Shown: positions 48,340-61,600 of the stretch, piece by piece
Layout: every line of letters begins with the position of its first letter
Position numbering within the stretch: position 1 is the first letter of the stretch
Assembly: GCF_001411555.2 (NCBI RefSeq)
Contig: NC_049916.1
Span: 9,249,295 to 9,313,294 of the forward strand
DNA length: 64,000 bases
Direction of reading: 5' to 3'
Source: Juglans regia
Taxonomy: Eukaryota > Streptophyta > Magnoliopsida > Fagales > Juglandaceae
Notes under the pieces: model-generated
The model's input: only the letters and a program-made list of their open reading frames with translations
The model's database searches: none
Told to the model about the DNA's origin: nothing
Position numbers and translations under genes: made by a program

Positions 48340-49637
48340 GGGTTCTTAAAAGATGCTATATCGTATGGGCCAATTGTCGATGAAGAAACTACAGTGGACA
48401 GTTTAATTGATGCTACTATTAAGACACGGAATGCACAATTAATTGGTTAGAGCTCTATTTAATTCAAGTACAGCGGAGGAGATCCTAAAGATTCGATTGT
48501 TAGCAACTCAGTGTATGGATAGGTGGATTTGGGATAAGGAAGCAAATGGAAACTTCTTTATCAAGAGTGCTTATAAGCTGATTCATAATTTAATGGCTAG
48601 TTGGGATGGAGAAACATCTTTGCAGATGCAAGATAGATCTCTTTAGAGGAGAATTTGGCAAATGAAAGTTCTCAGGAAGATTAAAACTTTTGCCTGAAAG
48701 GTTTGCAAGGATATCTTGCCAACTCTCACTAATCTCAAGAGGAAAAAAATTGATGTGGAGGCTCAATGTTGTTTTTGTCAGGATCATGAGGAAATATCAA
48801 CCATGCTATGCTAACTTGTTCTACTAATCATATATATTTTATGGCAGAAATGCCAGAAACTCCTTCCAATGTTACAAAATTTTCATTCCTCTTTGAGTTT
48901 TTTGAAATTGTGAGAATGGTTATTATGCAATGCAGTGAAGCTGAGTTAACTATGTTTTTTTATTGTGTTGGAGCTTATGGTACAGGCAAAATCACTTGGC
49001 GCTGATGGAAAACAATTTGATACAACTTGTTCAAGCAGCTGAACATGTTTTATCATTCTGCAAAGCTTTCAATGATGTGCGAGCAACGACATTAAGGGAT
49101 TTGCATAAGCTATCTAAGTGGCAAGCTCCCCTAGATGGTTTGCTCAAAGTAAATGTAGATGGAGCAGTTTTTGCTGATCTGAGGAAAGTTGGAGTTGGGA
49201 TTGTCCGGCGAGATACAAGTAGAGGAATTGTGATGGCGGTAAGCAAGAATGAGTTAGAAGTGGATGGAGCAGCCACAATTGAATCCATTGATGTTTTGAG
49301 AGGGCTACATCTATGCCTCCCACTTGGCATTCCAAAATTAATCATTGAAAGTGACTGTCTTAAAGTGGTTCAGGAGTTGCAATCCACAAAAGATTCTTAT
49401 GCAAGTACTGATAATTTGATCAATGAAGCCAAGAATCTGATGATGCTTTTTCAAGAAGTCCGAGTTCAACATGTTAACAGGCTAGGAAATGGGATAGCTC
49501 ATTCTTTAGCTAGACATGCTTGGAACGTCGTTGATATCAATGTATGGTGGGAGCAAGTCCCTTCTTTTGTTCATCATGCTTTATGGTTTGATAACAATTG
49601 ATGTATTGATGCTATTTTCAATTGAATGAAGTTATGC

Positions 49638-49640
<3 letters not shown>
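48340..49640 (+). pseudogene. 5'-truncated LINE fragment with well-kept RNase H domain
   Basis: The first part reads RT-associated sequence with stops (RWIWDKEANGNFFIKSAYKL, about 48510-48570; zinc-binding CCFCQDHEE, about 48770). A continuous frame at 48963-49601 carries an RNase H-like domain: LLKVNVDGAVFADLRKVGVG (about 49140), ESDCLKVVQELQ, and VQHVNRLGNGIAHSLARHA near the end. The family is the non-LTR LINE type, as at 43378, but diverged. It ends near a (TA)n tract; no poly-A tail is seen. Confidence 0.75.
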
Positions 49641-49682
<42 letters not shown>

Positions 49683-50677
49683 TTATATGGACAAAAAGAA
49701 TGAAACATGATCATTAACGTAAACTAATCCAACGTACGTACGATCACTACGCCTAATTAATTAAGACTATGTATGGACTAGGGAAGAGTAGCCAAGCTAG
49801 CAAGCTAGGGTAAGTCGGCCATTGCAACGACTGAGGGAATCCTGGAATAAACCGCCACCAGTTTTGTCCTGGTCCGGCCAAGAATTCATGTCGGGAATTA
49901 ATTAGCATTATCGATCGGGTAACTTTTAGATGACTATATATATATATATATATAGATGGAGAACATGATAGACTAGCTAATTGTAATCATATTATTCTAA
50001 TCATCATAAATCTCTATTTATAATAGTGGCGGCAGTACCCATCTATCAATTAGGAATGCAAGATATGAATTGTACATCGCCCAGAAATTAATAACGTTTT
50101 TCAAGAGTAATCATATATAGGAATGCAATACATACATATATATTATATATATATGGTAATTTCTTTTGTCTCGAAGTATTAGAGCTATAGCTATATTTTT
50201 GGTAAGGATCGATATTTTTCGTTTGGAAAATACTTTAACTACAAAAAGATTACACAAAAACAAACATACAAACTGATGTGGCTTGATATGGTACGTTAAA
50301 TTGTAAAGTTAATTTTTATTATAAAATAGATCTAACGGATTTCACAAAGTCACATCAATTTATGAGTTTACTTTGTATAATTTCTTTATGTCTGTAACAT
50401 TTCTCTTTTCATTTTACCAAGTTTAATTTAGGTCATTCGTAAACATTACTCATACATATATATAGGATCGAGCACTTCAAACCTAATTAACCAACATATT
50501 ATATATATAGACCTGCTCACTATGACGTATTATTTTCCACTCAAATTTGAAAAACTTTCCGCTAGCTTGACAAGATTTTAGGCCTAGCTAGCTAGCTCGC
50601 TCTAACTTTTCAAAGAAGAGTTGTCTTCTTGTTTGTGTATTTATTTGTATTTCTAATGATCAGAATCTATTGAGATA
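49641..50677. other. Gene-free AT-rich region
   Basis: (TA)n tracts at 49642-49672 and 49935-49954, GCTAGC words and no gene. A 30-codon minus-strand frame near 49809-49895 is not recognised and is probably chance. Confidence 0.5.
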
Positions 50678-53600
50678 TTTTTTTTTAAAGAAGAATTCCA
50701 TTTATAGACCTTCAGTATCAGTCAAGAATACAATGGAGAATAATTCCCATATCAACTGAAGAGATGGAATGTAACAGTTCATCCATAGCAAGCTTATGAG
50801 TAGCTTGATTTCCTTCCCTCCTAACATGTGAAGCAGACCACTCTTCATAGCTATTCAGCTGAATTTTTATATCTTCAATGAGCATACCCGTAGCTGACCA
50901 GTTCTCCTTGTTGCTGTTGTTGATTGCTAAGATGACTAACTTGGAGTTGCCTTCAAGGATGATCCTTTTGATTCCCAGTTGTAGACCGAAACAAGAGGCT
51001 TCCATAGCTTCCATAGCCTCTGCCAACAAAGGGTCAGGAAATAGCTAGGGGTCTATATTTCCTTGAAGTTGCCACAATCCTCCCATTCCAATCCCTGATG
51101 ATTAGGCCTATCCCAATCTTGCACTAAATTATATCGACAGCAACATCCCAATTGAGTTTATATATGTTTTCAGGGGGTGGGCTCCATGATGGGATCATGT
51201 GTTGCACAGAAATTTGCTGGACTAACTCATTAGTATGGCTAGAGTTCAAATCATTTAGAGTTTCCTTAGCCAGTTTAGCTATTGAGTTGGGACCGCTGAA
51301 CTCTTGTTGGAATATGAAATGATTTCTCCTCATCCAAACTCTTCTAGCCACCACGGCAAATTCTTCAACCAGTTCCTTGCCTCCTGAATCCTGCAGTTCT
51401 GTTATGAGATTCTTGATTGTAGGTTTGGGGGAGGAACATTTTTGAAGTTTCCTTGAACATTGGTGCCATATCCTGAGAAGTAGGGCAATTCCAAATGGCA
51501 TGAATGACACTCTCCTCTTCCAGTTGGCATATAGGGCATAAAGGCTTTTCCATAATCTTCTTCTTAAAAAGATTTTGGTTGGTAAGTAATCCCTTATGGC
51601 TGGCTCTCCACGGGAATAGTTTATCAGCAGGAGTGATCTGAAGCTTCCACAAATTTGACCAAAACCTCTCATCATAAGAGCTACTAGAAGCCTAGCCTCT
51701 CATAGATTCCATTAAGTCCATATGCAAGTGGTAGGCACTCCTCACAGAGAAAGAACCCTGAGAAGAATCTGATCAAATTAGTTTGTCAGGGTTGTTGTTA
51801 TAGCTCATAGGGATCTGCTTGATCAAATTAGCTTCTTCAGGTAAAAACAAATCCTCCACCATACTAGTCTTCCATTGTTTTGTGCCAGGATCAATTAAGA
51901 CACTAACAAAAGCCTCAGGACCCAGATCCCTCACTAGACTCATAATTTTAGCATATGGAAGGTTTGGAACCCACCTATCCTCCCAGATTTTGATATCTTC
52001 ACCATTTCCAACTCTCCACCTGGTACCCCTTTTAACAAGTTCTCTAGTATCCATTATACTTCTCCAGATGAATGAAGGCCTACTTCCTAGTTTGGCTTGC
52101 AAAAGTCACTATGTGGAAAGTATTTAGCTTTCAGCACTTGAGAAGCTAGAGCTTGAGGATGATGCAGTAGCTTCCAACCTTGTTTTGCCAGCATTGCAAG
52201 GTTAAAACTATGTAATTCTCTGAAACCCATGCCACCAGCTGCTTTCGGTTTTCCCATAGTCTTCCAAGATACCCAATGGATTTTCCTTTCCTCCTCAACC
52301 TTACCCCACCAGAAGTTTCTCATTACCTTGTTAATATCTTTTAGAAGGGACCAAGGTAGTTTAAAAACCCCCATGCTATAAGTTGGCAAGGCCTACACCA
52401 CTACTTTTAGGAAGATTTCTTTTCCAGCTTGTGACAACAATTTGACTCGATGACTGCTTAACCTCTGTCTAACTTTGTCCAGGATAGACTTGAAAGATTT
52501 GTATCTTGACCTGCCTATTAGAGAGGGGAGTCCAAGATATTGTTCATAAGGAAGGCTAGATCTCACCCCTACAATGTTCAATATAATATCCTGATTTTCC
52601 TTTGGAGTGTTCTTGCTAAACTGTATTGAGGTCTTCTCTTTGTTTAAACATTGGCCTGAAGCTTTTTCATAGATGTTGAGCAAAAAAATCAGCCTGCTCC
52701 ATTCAAGGGAATTTGCTTTGTAAAAAATTAGGCTGTCATCTGCAAATAGCAGATGGTTTAGGTGTATTCTGCCTCTTGTTATGGGGACACTTGAAATTGC
52801 TTTTGAAAGTTTAGCTTGGTTGAGCATAGAGCTTAACACTTCTGCACAAAGGATGAAGAGGTAAGGAGACAAGAGGTCTCCCTGCCTAATTCCTCTAGTA
52901 GGCTTGAAAAGTTCTTGAGGGATGCCATTGAGTAGAATGGACTAAGACACAGATTCCACACACTTCATCACAAGTCTGATCCAATTTTCAGCAAAGCCCA
53001 TTTTTCTCATCACTTCTCTTAGAAAAGCCCATTCAATACGATCATACGCTTTACTCATATCCAGTTTCAAAGCCATGAAACCCTATTTTCCTTTCAATCT
53101 ATTGTTCACGGAATGTAATGCCTCAAAAGCCACTATAATATTATCAGAGATTAACCTGCCTGGGACAAAGGCAGCTTAGGTAGGGGAGATAATGTCTTGC
53201 AGTATGAACTTCAATATGTTGGCAATGGCTTTTGAAACAATCTTGTACAATACATTACAAAGGCTTATAGGGCGAAAGTCATATACTTTTGAGGGAAAAT
53301 TTAGCTTAGGAATAAGGGCTATATGAGTAGAGTTTATAGCATCAAAATGGCCATCAGATTTGAGTAAGAAAAGAGCCGCTTCAATTACCTCGTGTCCAAC
53401 TATGCCCCAATGGTTTTGATAGAAAGCTAGAGGGAAGCCATCTGGCCCTGGAGAACTCAAAGAGTTCATGTTAAAAAGAGCTTCTTCAACTTCTTGTCTT
53501 GTGAACTTTCTAAGAAGCTTTGAGTTCATTTCAGCTGTGACAATTTTGTCTAAGTGCTGTAAGCTTAAGGGAATGTCTTCAGGGTTGGAAGTAGTAAAGA

Positions 53601-55080
53601 GACCCTTGAAGAAGTTCTGAAATTTTGCACTTATTTCCTCCTTAGTAACTGCCTCTTCACCATTTTCATCTGTAATTTTTCTAATGAAATTTCTCTTCCT
53701 TCTTTGAGTAGCACATTGGTGAAAAAATTTGGTGTTCCTATCCCCTTCCCTCAGCCATTTTTGCTTTGCCATTTGTCTTTATTTTTTGTCTTCCTTCTCA
53801 AGCAGTTTGTCTAATTCTTGTTTTTTGGCCCTTATTTCCTCTGCTAGATTCCCTATGTTAGCCTTCTATAAGTCAAATAATTGTTGTCTCTTGGCTTGAT
53901 GTTCTTTCCTTGCGCCATTAGCTATCACTTTGCCCCATTTTTTGAGCTTATCTTTGCACCTGGATAGACCTGTAATAGCCAGATCGAGTTTGTTTTGTGC
54001 CAAAACACTTCCCTTCCATGCCTCCTCTACAATCTTGTGGCACTCCTCTCTGATAGCCCAACATGCCTCATATCTAAATGGCCTTTCCTCTCTGGTAAAG
54101 AACTGACTTCTTGAAGAGATGGATATTATTAGAGACCTATGATCTGACTTTTGGGCAGCCTCTGTACTCACCATGGTATCTGAGAACATTTCAATCCATT
54201 TAGCATTAGCACATGCCCTATCCAATCTTTCCTTGGTGAATTGAGGACCCTGTCTGTTATTGCACCACGTGAATTTGTCTCCTGTGTAGCCTAGATCACT
54301 CAGCCCATTCAAAACTAGAGATTATCTAAAAGCTTCCATCTGAGAGTAAGGTCTCATTCCCCCTCCATACTTTTCACCATTATGCAGGATTTCATTATAG
54401 TCCCCTACACAAAACCATAGTACAATATCAGAAAGTTTTAATGCATTCAGTAAGTTCCAGCTACTACTTCTTTTGGATGTTAAAGGATGGCCATAGAAAC
54501 CTGTCATGAGCCATTCCCCCTTATTACCTCTTTGTTTGATCTTCGTAGAAATATGGAAATGAGAATAAGATATCAGTGACACATTCAATTCATTCTTCCA
54601 AAATAAGGCCAGGCCACCACTTGCACCCTTGCTATCCACCACAAAACAGTTTTTCATTCCTAATATAAGTTTCACTTTCTCCATCTTAGACCTGGAGCAC
54701 TTAGTCTCCATTAGGAAAATGAGACTTGGAGCCTTTGTCTTCACCAAGAGGTGAAGTTCATGAACTGTCCGGGAGTTCCCAAGCTCTCGGTAGTTCCAGC
54801 TTATACAAATCATGGCAATTGGTGGTGCTGCCTAGTAGCCACCACCAACTTATCATCTTTAATCTCACCCAAACCTGGTAGATTAAGCTTCTGTTTTTTA
54901 CTAACATCTGATGGCCTTTTCTCAGCTTGTTCAGAGGAAAGATTCCTCTTCAGAGGAGTTAAAGAGTGGATCTTTTGGGAAGTATTCTGGATGTTCTCAA
55001 CTGAACCAAGATTGTGAGCCCTTGCTTGTCTTTTCCAATGAGGGTTCTTCTTAATTTGAACCAGTTGATTAATCTTTTAG
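50678..55080 (-). pseudogene. Nearly full-length LINE, minus strand, with ORF1 tail and complete ORF2 domain order
   Basis: On the minus strand, the C-terminal end of ORF1 (about 55075-54810, GLGEIKDDKLVVATRQ) runs into ORF2, whose ATG at 54813 overlaps the ORF1 stop as ATGA. ORF2 has an endonuclease (ICISWNYRELGN, FLMETKC, SDHRSL; 54813-53870), reverse transcriptase (SSPGPDGF about 53450, RPISLCNVLYKI, FADD at 52735-52746), a zinc-binding RT-associated block (CPICQLEEESVIHAIWNCP, about 51550) and RNase H (to 50718). A T run at 50678-50686 is the poly-A tail. Stops interrupt it at several places (after 54322, 53176, 52390 and 51773), so it is dead. It is 5'-truncated within ORF1. Confidence 0.9.
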
Positions 55081-56083
55081 GACATAATTGCTGGGATTTT
55101 TGATTGCTGGGAAAAGACAATTTGCTTTGTAAACTATCATAGAAAAGAGAGTACTGGTTATGACAGTCCTTATAATACTTTGTGGCGCTGCATGTAGCAC
55201 TTTAGGTTTTTAAATCCCAATCTTTTATGAACAAGACAAAACTGTACGATATTTTGGTTTTTAAGTATCCATGCATTGATGCATACACTATGGTCTATCT
55301 TCACTAAAACATAATAAAATTATATATTATATATATTATACACACACATAATCATACTAACTGTACGTGTTAAAATATTATATTTCAGGTACGACAGGCC
55401 ACCAAAAAAAGTTATGGCTTGCTGAGCGCAGCATTTGGTGGTTGTTTTTTTTCTTTTTCTTTTCCTTCTTTTTCTTTCAATATTACTCGTACATGCATGC
55501 CTCTTACACGAGGTTGGCTAGCTAGACCTTAAAGATATATACAAGAGGTTATTAGCTGTGAAGTGGTCCTGAGTCCATGACCTGAATCAGGCTGCAAAAG
55601 AAAGATGATTCATTTGCTTTGATGACAGTAGTACTAACCAGATAACCCCAATTAATTTATGAATTAAGCATTAATCGAATACCAGCTTGGCGAGAGATTA
55701 AAAACCTTATTAAAATATCTTTTAATGTTCCGAAATACCAGCATGCATGCAGCCTCTGCAATCTTTCTTTTTCAACTTCTTGTGTTGATGATCTTATTCT
55801 CTCAGTATAAGTTGATTCTTTTTCGATATAAATTGATGAACATATTGTTTAGGTTTTCCGAAGTTACTCAGGAGGAGTGGAGATGATCAGGAGAGTTTTG
55901 ATGGTCTATACTTTTCTACCGTAGATGCGTTGTGATCAAGATACTCGGAAGAAAAAGAAAAAGGGTTGTCTTGTCAAAGTTGGAGTTCGTCTAAACTCCT
56001 CGGTTACATTGGGAAGATGAAGATCAAAGAAATTAAACAACCAACACAAAACTTATCACAACGTCCATGCATGCATGCATCCT
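55081..56083. other. Gene-free region
   Basis: AT-rich sequence with short pyrimidine tracts (55445-55480). No gene is recognised. The left limit of LTR 1 of the copia array is nearby. Confidence 0.5.
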
Positions 56084-56556
56084 ATGGAGTATTGTGGAGC
56101 TTGGCTAAGTTCGCTCAAGCGGAGACGCTACACAGAGAGTTCACGCATGATATGCTCAACAGGGAGCTCAAGCGAATGCGACACAGAGAGTTCGCTCGAC
56201 ACTCGCTCGATAGGGCGCTTGAGCGGAGTTCAGATAGAGAGTTTTCTTGTGAGTTGCTCGATGGACGGCTCGAGCAAAAAGCTAGTAAATAGGTTCACTC
56301 GACTAACGCAAATTTTGAGTAATTAGGGTTCCGCCGTGTACCCTATATATATATATATATGTATTTTTCTAATACGGTGGCCTTACAATGGAGCACAGTA
56401 ATCGCCCCATACACTCACTGTACATTGTGATTCCTTAAGAAATAAAATTCACCACAGCTTCGTGGACGTAAGCCAGTTGCGAAACCACATAAATCTTATG
56501 TCGTGTGATTGTTCTTTTGTCGTTTACTTTCAATTTTTGTCATCATTTTTCACAAT
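56084..56556 (+). repeat. Copia LTR 1
   Basis: It aligns with LTR 3 from GGAGTATTGTGGAGCTTGGC through CGCTCGATAGGGCGC, a TATA-type CCCTATATATATA (56340), AATAAAAT and TTTTTCACA. The first bases differ (TATGGAG for TGTTGAG) and part of the early CTCGAGTGGAG block is missing, so the left end may be damaged. A primer-binding site TGATATCAAGAGCC follows at 56560. Confidence 0.75.
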
Positions 56557-58253
56557 AATTGATATCAAGAGCCAAGGTTTGGGTTTGAGGAAAAACGATG
56601 GTTGGAGAAGAAGAGAAGGTATCTGGGATTGAGAAGTTCGATGGCAAATATTATGGATACTGGAGGATGCAGATAGAGGACTACCTCTATGGGAAGAGAC
56701 TTCATCTTCTATTGTTGGGGAAGAAGCCGGACATCATGGAAGATGTTGAGTGGAACTTGTTAGATCGACAGGTTCTGAGGATTATTCAGCTAACCCTGTT
56801 GAGATCCGTTGCACACAAAGTCATCAAGGAGAAGACGACTATCAGATCTCTTGGCAGCTTTGTTAGGTATGTATAAAAAGCTGTCTGCAAATAACAAGGT
56901 ACACTTAATGAAGAAGTTGTTTGATTTGAAGATGACAGAAGGTATGTCTGTTGCACAACGTTTGAATGAGTTCAATACTATCACAAATCAATTGTCTTCT
57001 GTTGAAATTGAGTTTGAAGATGAGATACGTGCATTGATATTGTTAGCTTCAGTTTATAAACTGAAGAATAGCTTGTATGGCCTAAAGGAAGCTCCTAGGC
57101 AGTGGTAAAAGAAGTTAGACAGTTTTATGTGCTGTTCAGGGTACATCAGATGTCAGGCAGATCACTGTTACTATGTTAAGCACTTTGATAATTCTTACAT
57201 TATTGTAGTGGATGATATGCTTATTGTAGGGTCTAGCATTGATGAATAATCTGAAGAAGCAGATGTCAAAGCACTTTGCAATGATGGATTTGGGAGCTGC
57301 AAAACAAATCATTGGCATGAGAATTGTCAAAGACAGAGTCAAGGGCATGTTGAGACTGTCACAGGTTGAGTATGTAAAAAATATACTCAGCAGGTTCAAC
57401 ATGGACAAGGCCAAACCAGTTGGCACACCCATGGGCAGTCACTTCAGACTTAGAAAAGATCAGTCACCAAAGTCAGAAGATAAACACGACTACATGAGTA
57501 CAGTTCCTTATGCCTCAGCTATTGGTTCACTTATGTATGTTATGATTTGCACAATACCATATATTACCCAGGTAGTGGGAGTTGTGAGTAGATACATGAG
57601 TAATCTAGGAAAACAACATTGGGAAGTTGTGAAGTGGATTCTAAAGTACCTAAAAGGCTCCTCAAAAGCGTGCTTGTGCTTTTCTGGAGAGAGCTAAGAG
57701 GTGCAGGGCTATGTTGATGCTGATTTGGCGGGAGACACTAATAGTAGAAAGAGTATCACAGGCTTTGTTTACACTCTGGGTGTTACTGCCATGTCTTAGA
57801 GTTCTAATTTGTAGAAAACAGTTTCTTGGTCTACTACAGAAGTTGAGTATATTGCTGTGTTAGAAGCATCAAATGAGATGATTTGGTTACAAGGTTTCTT
57901 GGAGGAGCCTAGTAAGAAGAATTAGAAGAGCACTCTCTACAACGATAGTCAAAGTGCCATATTTCTTACCAAAAATCCAGCATTTCATTCCAGGACCAAG
58001 CACATTCAGATCAGGTATCATTTCATTCAATCATTAATAGACGAAGGCCAATTGATACTTGAGGAAATTTGTGGAAGCAGTAACCCTACTGATATGTTGA
58101 CAAAGGGTGTTACACTTGAGAAACTGAAGTTGTGCTTAATTTCAGTTGGTTTTCTAGCATGAAGACAAGGGCAATGAATTGCAGAGGTGGAGGCTATCAT
58201 GTTTTGAGGCAAAGGGTAATACAGTGGTTGTAACAGTCTCCAAGTGGGATAAT
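56557..58253 (+). pseudogene. Ty1-copia internal region 1, with large internal deletion
   Basis: It begins with a primer-binding site resembling that for initiator Met-tRNA, then gag (EKVSGIEKFDGKYYGYWRMQ at 56620; a frameshift near 56850). At about 57050 gag jumps directly into the end of the reverse transcriptase (KLKNSLYGLKEAPRQW), so the zinc knuckle, protease, integrase and most of RT are missing. RT and RNase H parts follow to about 58160, with several stops. The missing part is about 2.26 kb by comparison with the second internal region. Confidence 0.85.
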
Positions 58254-58683
58254 TGTTGAGTATTATGGAGCCTAGCTCAGTCCACTCGAGCGGAGCTTTC
58301 AGGTCGCTCGAGTGGAGATGCTACACAGAGTGTTTGCTTGACAGCGAGCTTGAGCGGATGCGACATAGAGAGTTCGCTCGACACTCGCTTGACTGGGTAC
58401 TCGAGTGGAATTCAGATAAAGAGTTCGCTCATGAGCCATTCTAAAAATAGTTCAAGCAAACAACCAATAAATAGGTTGGCTCGACGTGTGCTCGACACGC
58501 CGCTCGAGCGAGTAGCATAGATTTTGAGTAATTAGGGTTTTTCGTCGTGCACCCTATATATATGTATTTTTCTAATATTGTGGTTGTACAATTGAGTACA
58601 GTAATCGCCCCATATGTCGTGTGATTGTTTGATTGTTTTTTTTCTCGTTTACTTTTAGTTTTTGTCATCATTTTTTCACAACA
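58254..58683 (+). repeat. Copia LTR 2 (central, 430 bp)
   Basis: It starts TGTTGAGTATTATGGAGC and ends TTTTTCACAACA, followed by the primer-binding site TGGTATCAAAGCC at 58686. It contains GCTCGAGCGAG-type words and CCCTATATATATG. Compared with LTRs 1 and 3 it lacks about 90 bp (the ACATTGTGATTCC to GTGGACGTA block). Confidence 0.85.
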
Positions 58684-61600
58684 ATTGGTATCAAAGCCAA
58701 GATTCGGGTCTGAGGAAAAACGATGGCTGAAGAAGAAGTGAAGGTATCTGGGATTGAGAAGTTTGATGGCACAGATTATGGATACTAGATGATGCATATG
58801 AAGGATTACCTTTTTGGGAAGAGGCTTCATCTTCCATTGTTGGGGAAGAAGCAAAGCAGCATGGAAGATGCTAATTGGAACCTGTTAGACCGACATGTTC
58901 TGGGGCTTATTCGGCTAACCTTGTTGAGATCCGTTGCACACAACATCATCAAGGAGAAGACGACTGTAGATCTCATGGCAGCTTTGTTAGGTATGTATGA
59001 AAAGCCATATTTGAAATACAGGATACACTTAATGAACAAGTTGTTTAAGTTGAAGATGGCAGAATGTACGTCTATTGCACAGCATTTGAATGTGTTCAAA
59101 ATAATACCACAAATCAATTGTCTTCGATTGAAATTGAGTTTGATGATGAGATACGTGCTTTGATATTGTCGGCTTCACTGCCAAATAGTTGGAAAACCAT
59201 GAGAATGGCTGTTAATAATTCTGTTGGAAAAAGGAAATTGAAATATGATGATAGTTGTGATTTGATTTTGGCTGAGGAAGTGCGCAGGAAGGATTTAGGC
59301 GAGACCTCAGGTTTGAGTTCAGCACTAATGTTGATTCTCTAGAGAGATCATAAGACAGGAACTCAAATAGAGGCATATCAAAATCAAAGGACAGGGGCAA
59401 AAGCAAGTCAAAGCCTAAGCAGCAATCAACTTGCTGGAACTATGGCAAGGCTGGTCGCATAAAGTAGAACTGTAAAAATCTGAAAAAGATGGAGAATGAT
59501 AGTGCTAATGTGGTAACTGAAGAAGTATAGGATGCAATACTACTTGTAGTTCACAGTCCAATTGATGACTGGATACTAGATCCAGGAGCTTCCTTCACAT
59601 ATCTTCCCATCGAGAGATAATGCAGAAGGAGAGACACTGAACGTGGTGGAAATGAGAGACATTAACATTGCACTCCCTAATAAGAACAAGTGGACTTTGC
59701 AAAAGGTTGGGCACATTCTTAAGTTGAAGAAAAACTTTATCTCTGTAGGACAGCTCGATGATTGTGGTCATTCAGTAGTGTTCTCAAATAGCACCTGCAA
59801 GGTTACTAAATGGGCATTGGCATTCGATCGGGGTAACAAAACTTGGTACTCTGTATATGATGACTGGTTTAAATAATATTATTGCTACTACCATTGCAGA
59901 GAGCACTGCAGATTTGTGGCACTGTAGACTTAGCCATATGAGTCAAAATGGCATGAAAGAATTATTGTCTAATGGCAAGCTACTAAAACTGAAGTCAATT
60001 GATCTCAACATGTATGAGAGCCTGGGGAAGTAGAAAAAAGGTCAGTTTCTTGAAGAGTGACAGAACACTAAAAACAGGAAAGCTAGAGCTTGTGCACACA
60101 GACGTGTGAGTATCTTTTTTATTGTCGTCTCTTGAAGGTTCTCGGTACTATATCACGTTCATTAATTACCACAGCAAGAAGGTATGCATTTATTTTTTGA
60201 AGCATAAATTTGATGTATTTGATGCATTCAAAAAGTGGAAAGCCTTAGTTGAGACAGAGACAGACTTAATGCTAAAATGCTTAAGGTCTAACAATGGTGG
60301 TAAATATATTGATGGAGGGTTCAAGGAGTATTTTTTAGCTCATGGTATCAAAATGGAGAAGACCATTCTTGGGACACCATAGTAAAATGGTGTTGCTGAA
60401 CATATGGATAGAACAATTAATAAGTGTGCTAGAAGCATGAGACTGCATGTTGGACTACCACCTACATTCTGGGTAAACCTAGTCAGCACTGCTATTTACT
60501 TGTTAAATCAAGGGTCATCAGTTATGTTAGATTGTGGACTGCCTGAGGGGGTTTGGAGCAGAAAAGAGGTCAAATTTTCTCATCTTAAGACTTTTGGTTG
60601 TCTTTCTTATGTTCATGTTGATTATGATGCTCGTAGCAAATTTGAGGCAAAGTCAAAGAAATGTTATTTCATTGGCTATGGAAACGAGACATTTGGCTAT
60701 CGTTTCTAGGATGAGTAGGGTCAGAAGATCATAAGAAGCAGAATTGTGATATTCAATGAGAAAGTCATGTACAAAAACAAGTCCAGTACAGTTGCTGATA
60801 CAGTTCCTCAGGAGTCCAAGTTTGTGAGTTTGGAAGACCTACTAGAGGTTACAGTGCAATGTAGGGACGTGAGTGATGGAGAGAGTGGGCCCAATGCACC
60901 CATTCCTATTATTCCACAGTCAGATCCAGAGTCGTCCACACCCGCAGTTGCAGTTCACTGGTCAGTCAGGACCATTCGACCCCCACAACGTTTCTCACCC
61001 ACTTGAATTATATTCTGTTGACAGATGGTGGAGAACCACAGAGCTATGATGAAAATTCAAGTGAGAGTTGGCCATGAAGGATGAGATGGATTCCTTATTA
61101 GGGAATTACACATTTGATAAAACTTCCATCAAAGAACAAGGCATTGCACAACAAGTGGGTTTACCGAGTGAAAACTGAGCATGATGGCAATAGAAGGTAC
61201 AAGGTCAGACTTGTTGTAAAAGGCTTTCAGCAGAAAAATGGTATTGACTACTCTGAGACCTTTTCTCCTGTGGTGAAGATCACAACCATCAGGTTAGTAT
61301 TGGCAATGGTTGTTATTGAAGATTTCTATCTTGAGCAGTTAGATGTGAAGACAGCTTTCCTCCATGGAGACCTCGAAGAAGACATCTATATGCATCAACC
61401 TGAGGGGTTTGTATTACAAGGAAAAGAGAGTTCAGTTTGTAAATTGAAGAAGAGCTTATATGGCCTGAAGCAAACACCTAGCCAGTGATACAAGAAGTTT
61501 GACAGTTTTATGTGCAGTTCAAGGTACATCAGATGTCAGGCAGATCACTATTGCTATGTCAAGCACTTTGACAATTCTTACATTATCTTACTACTGTATT

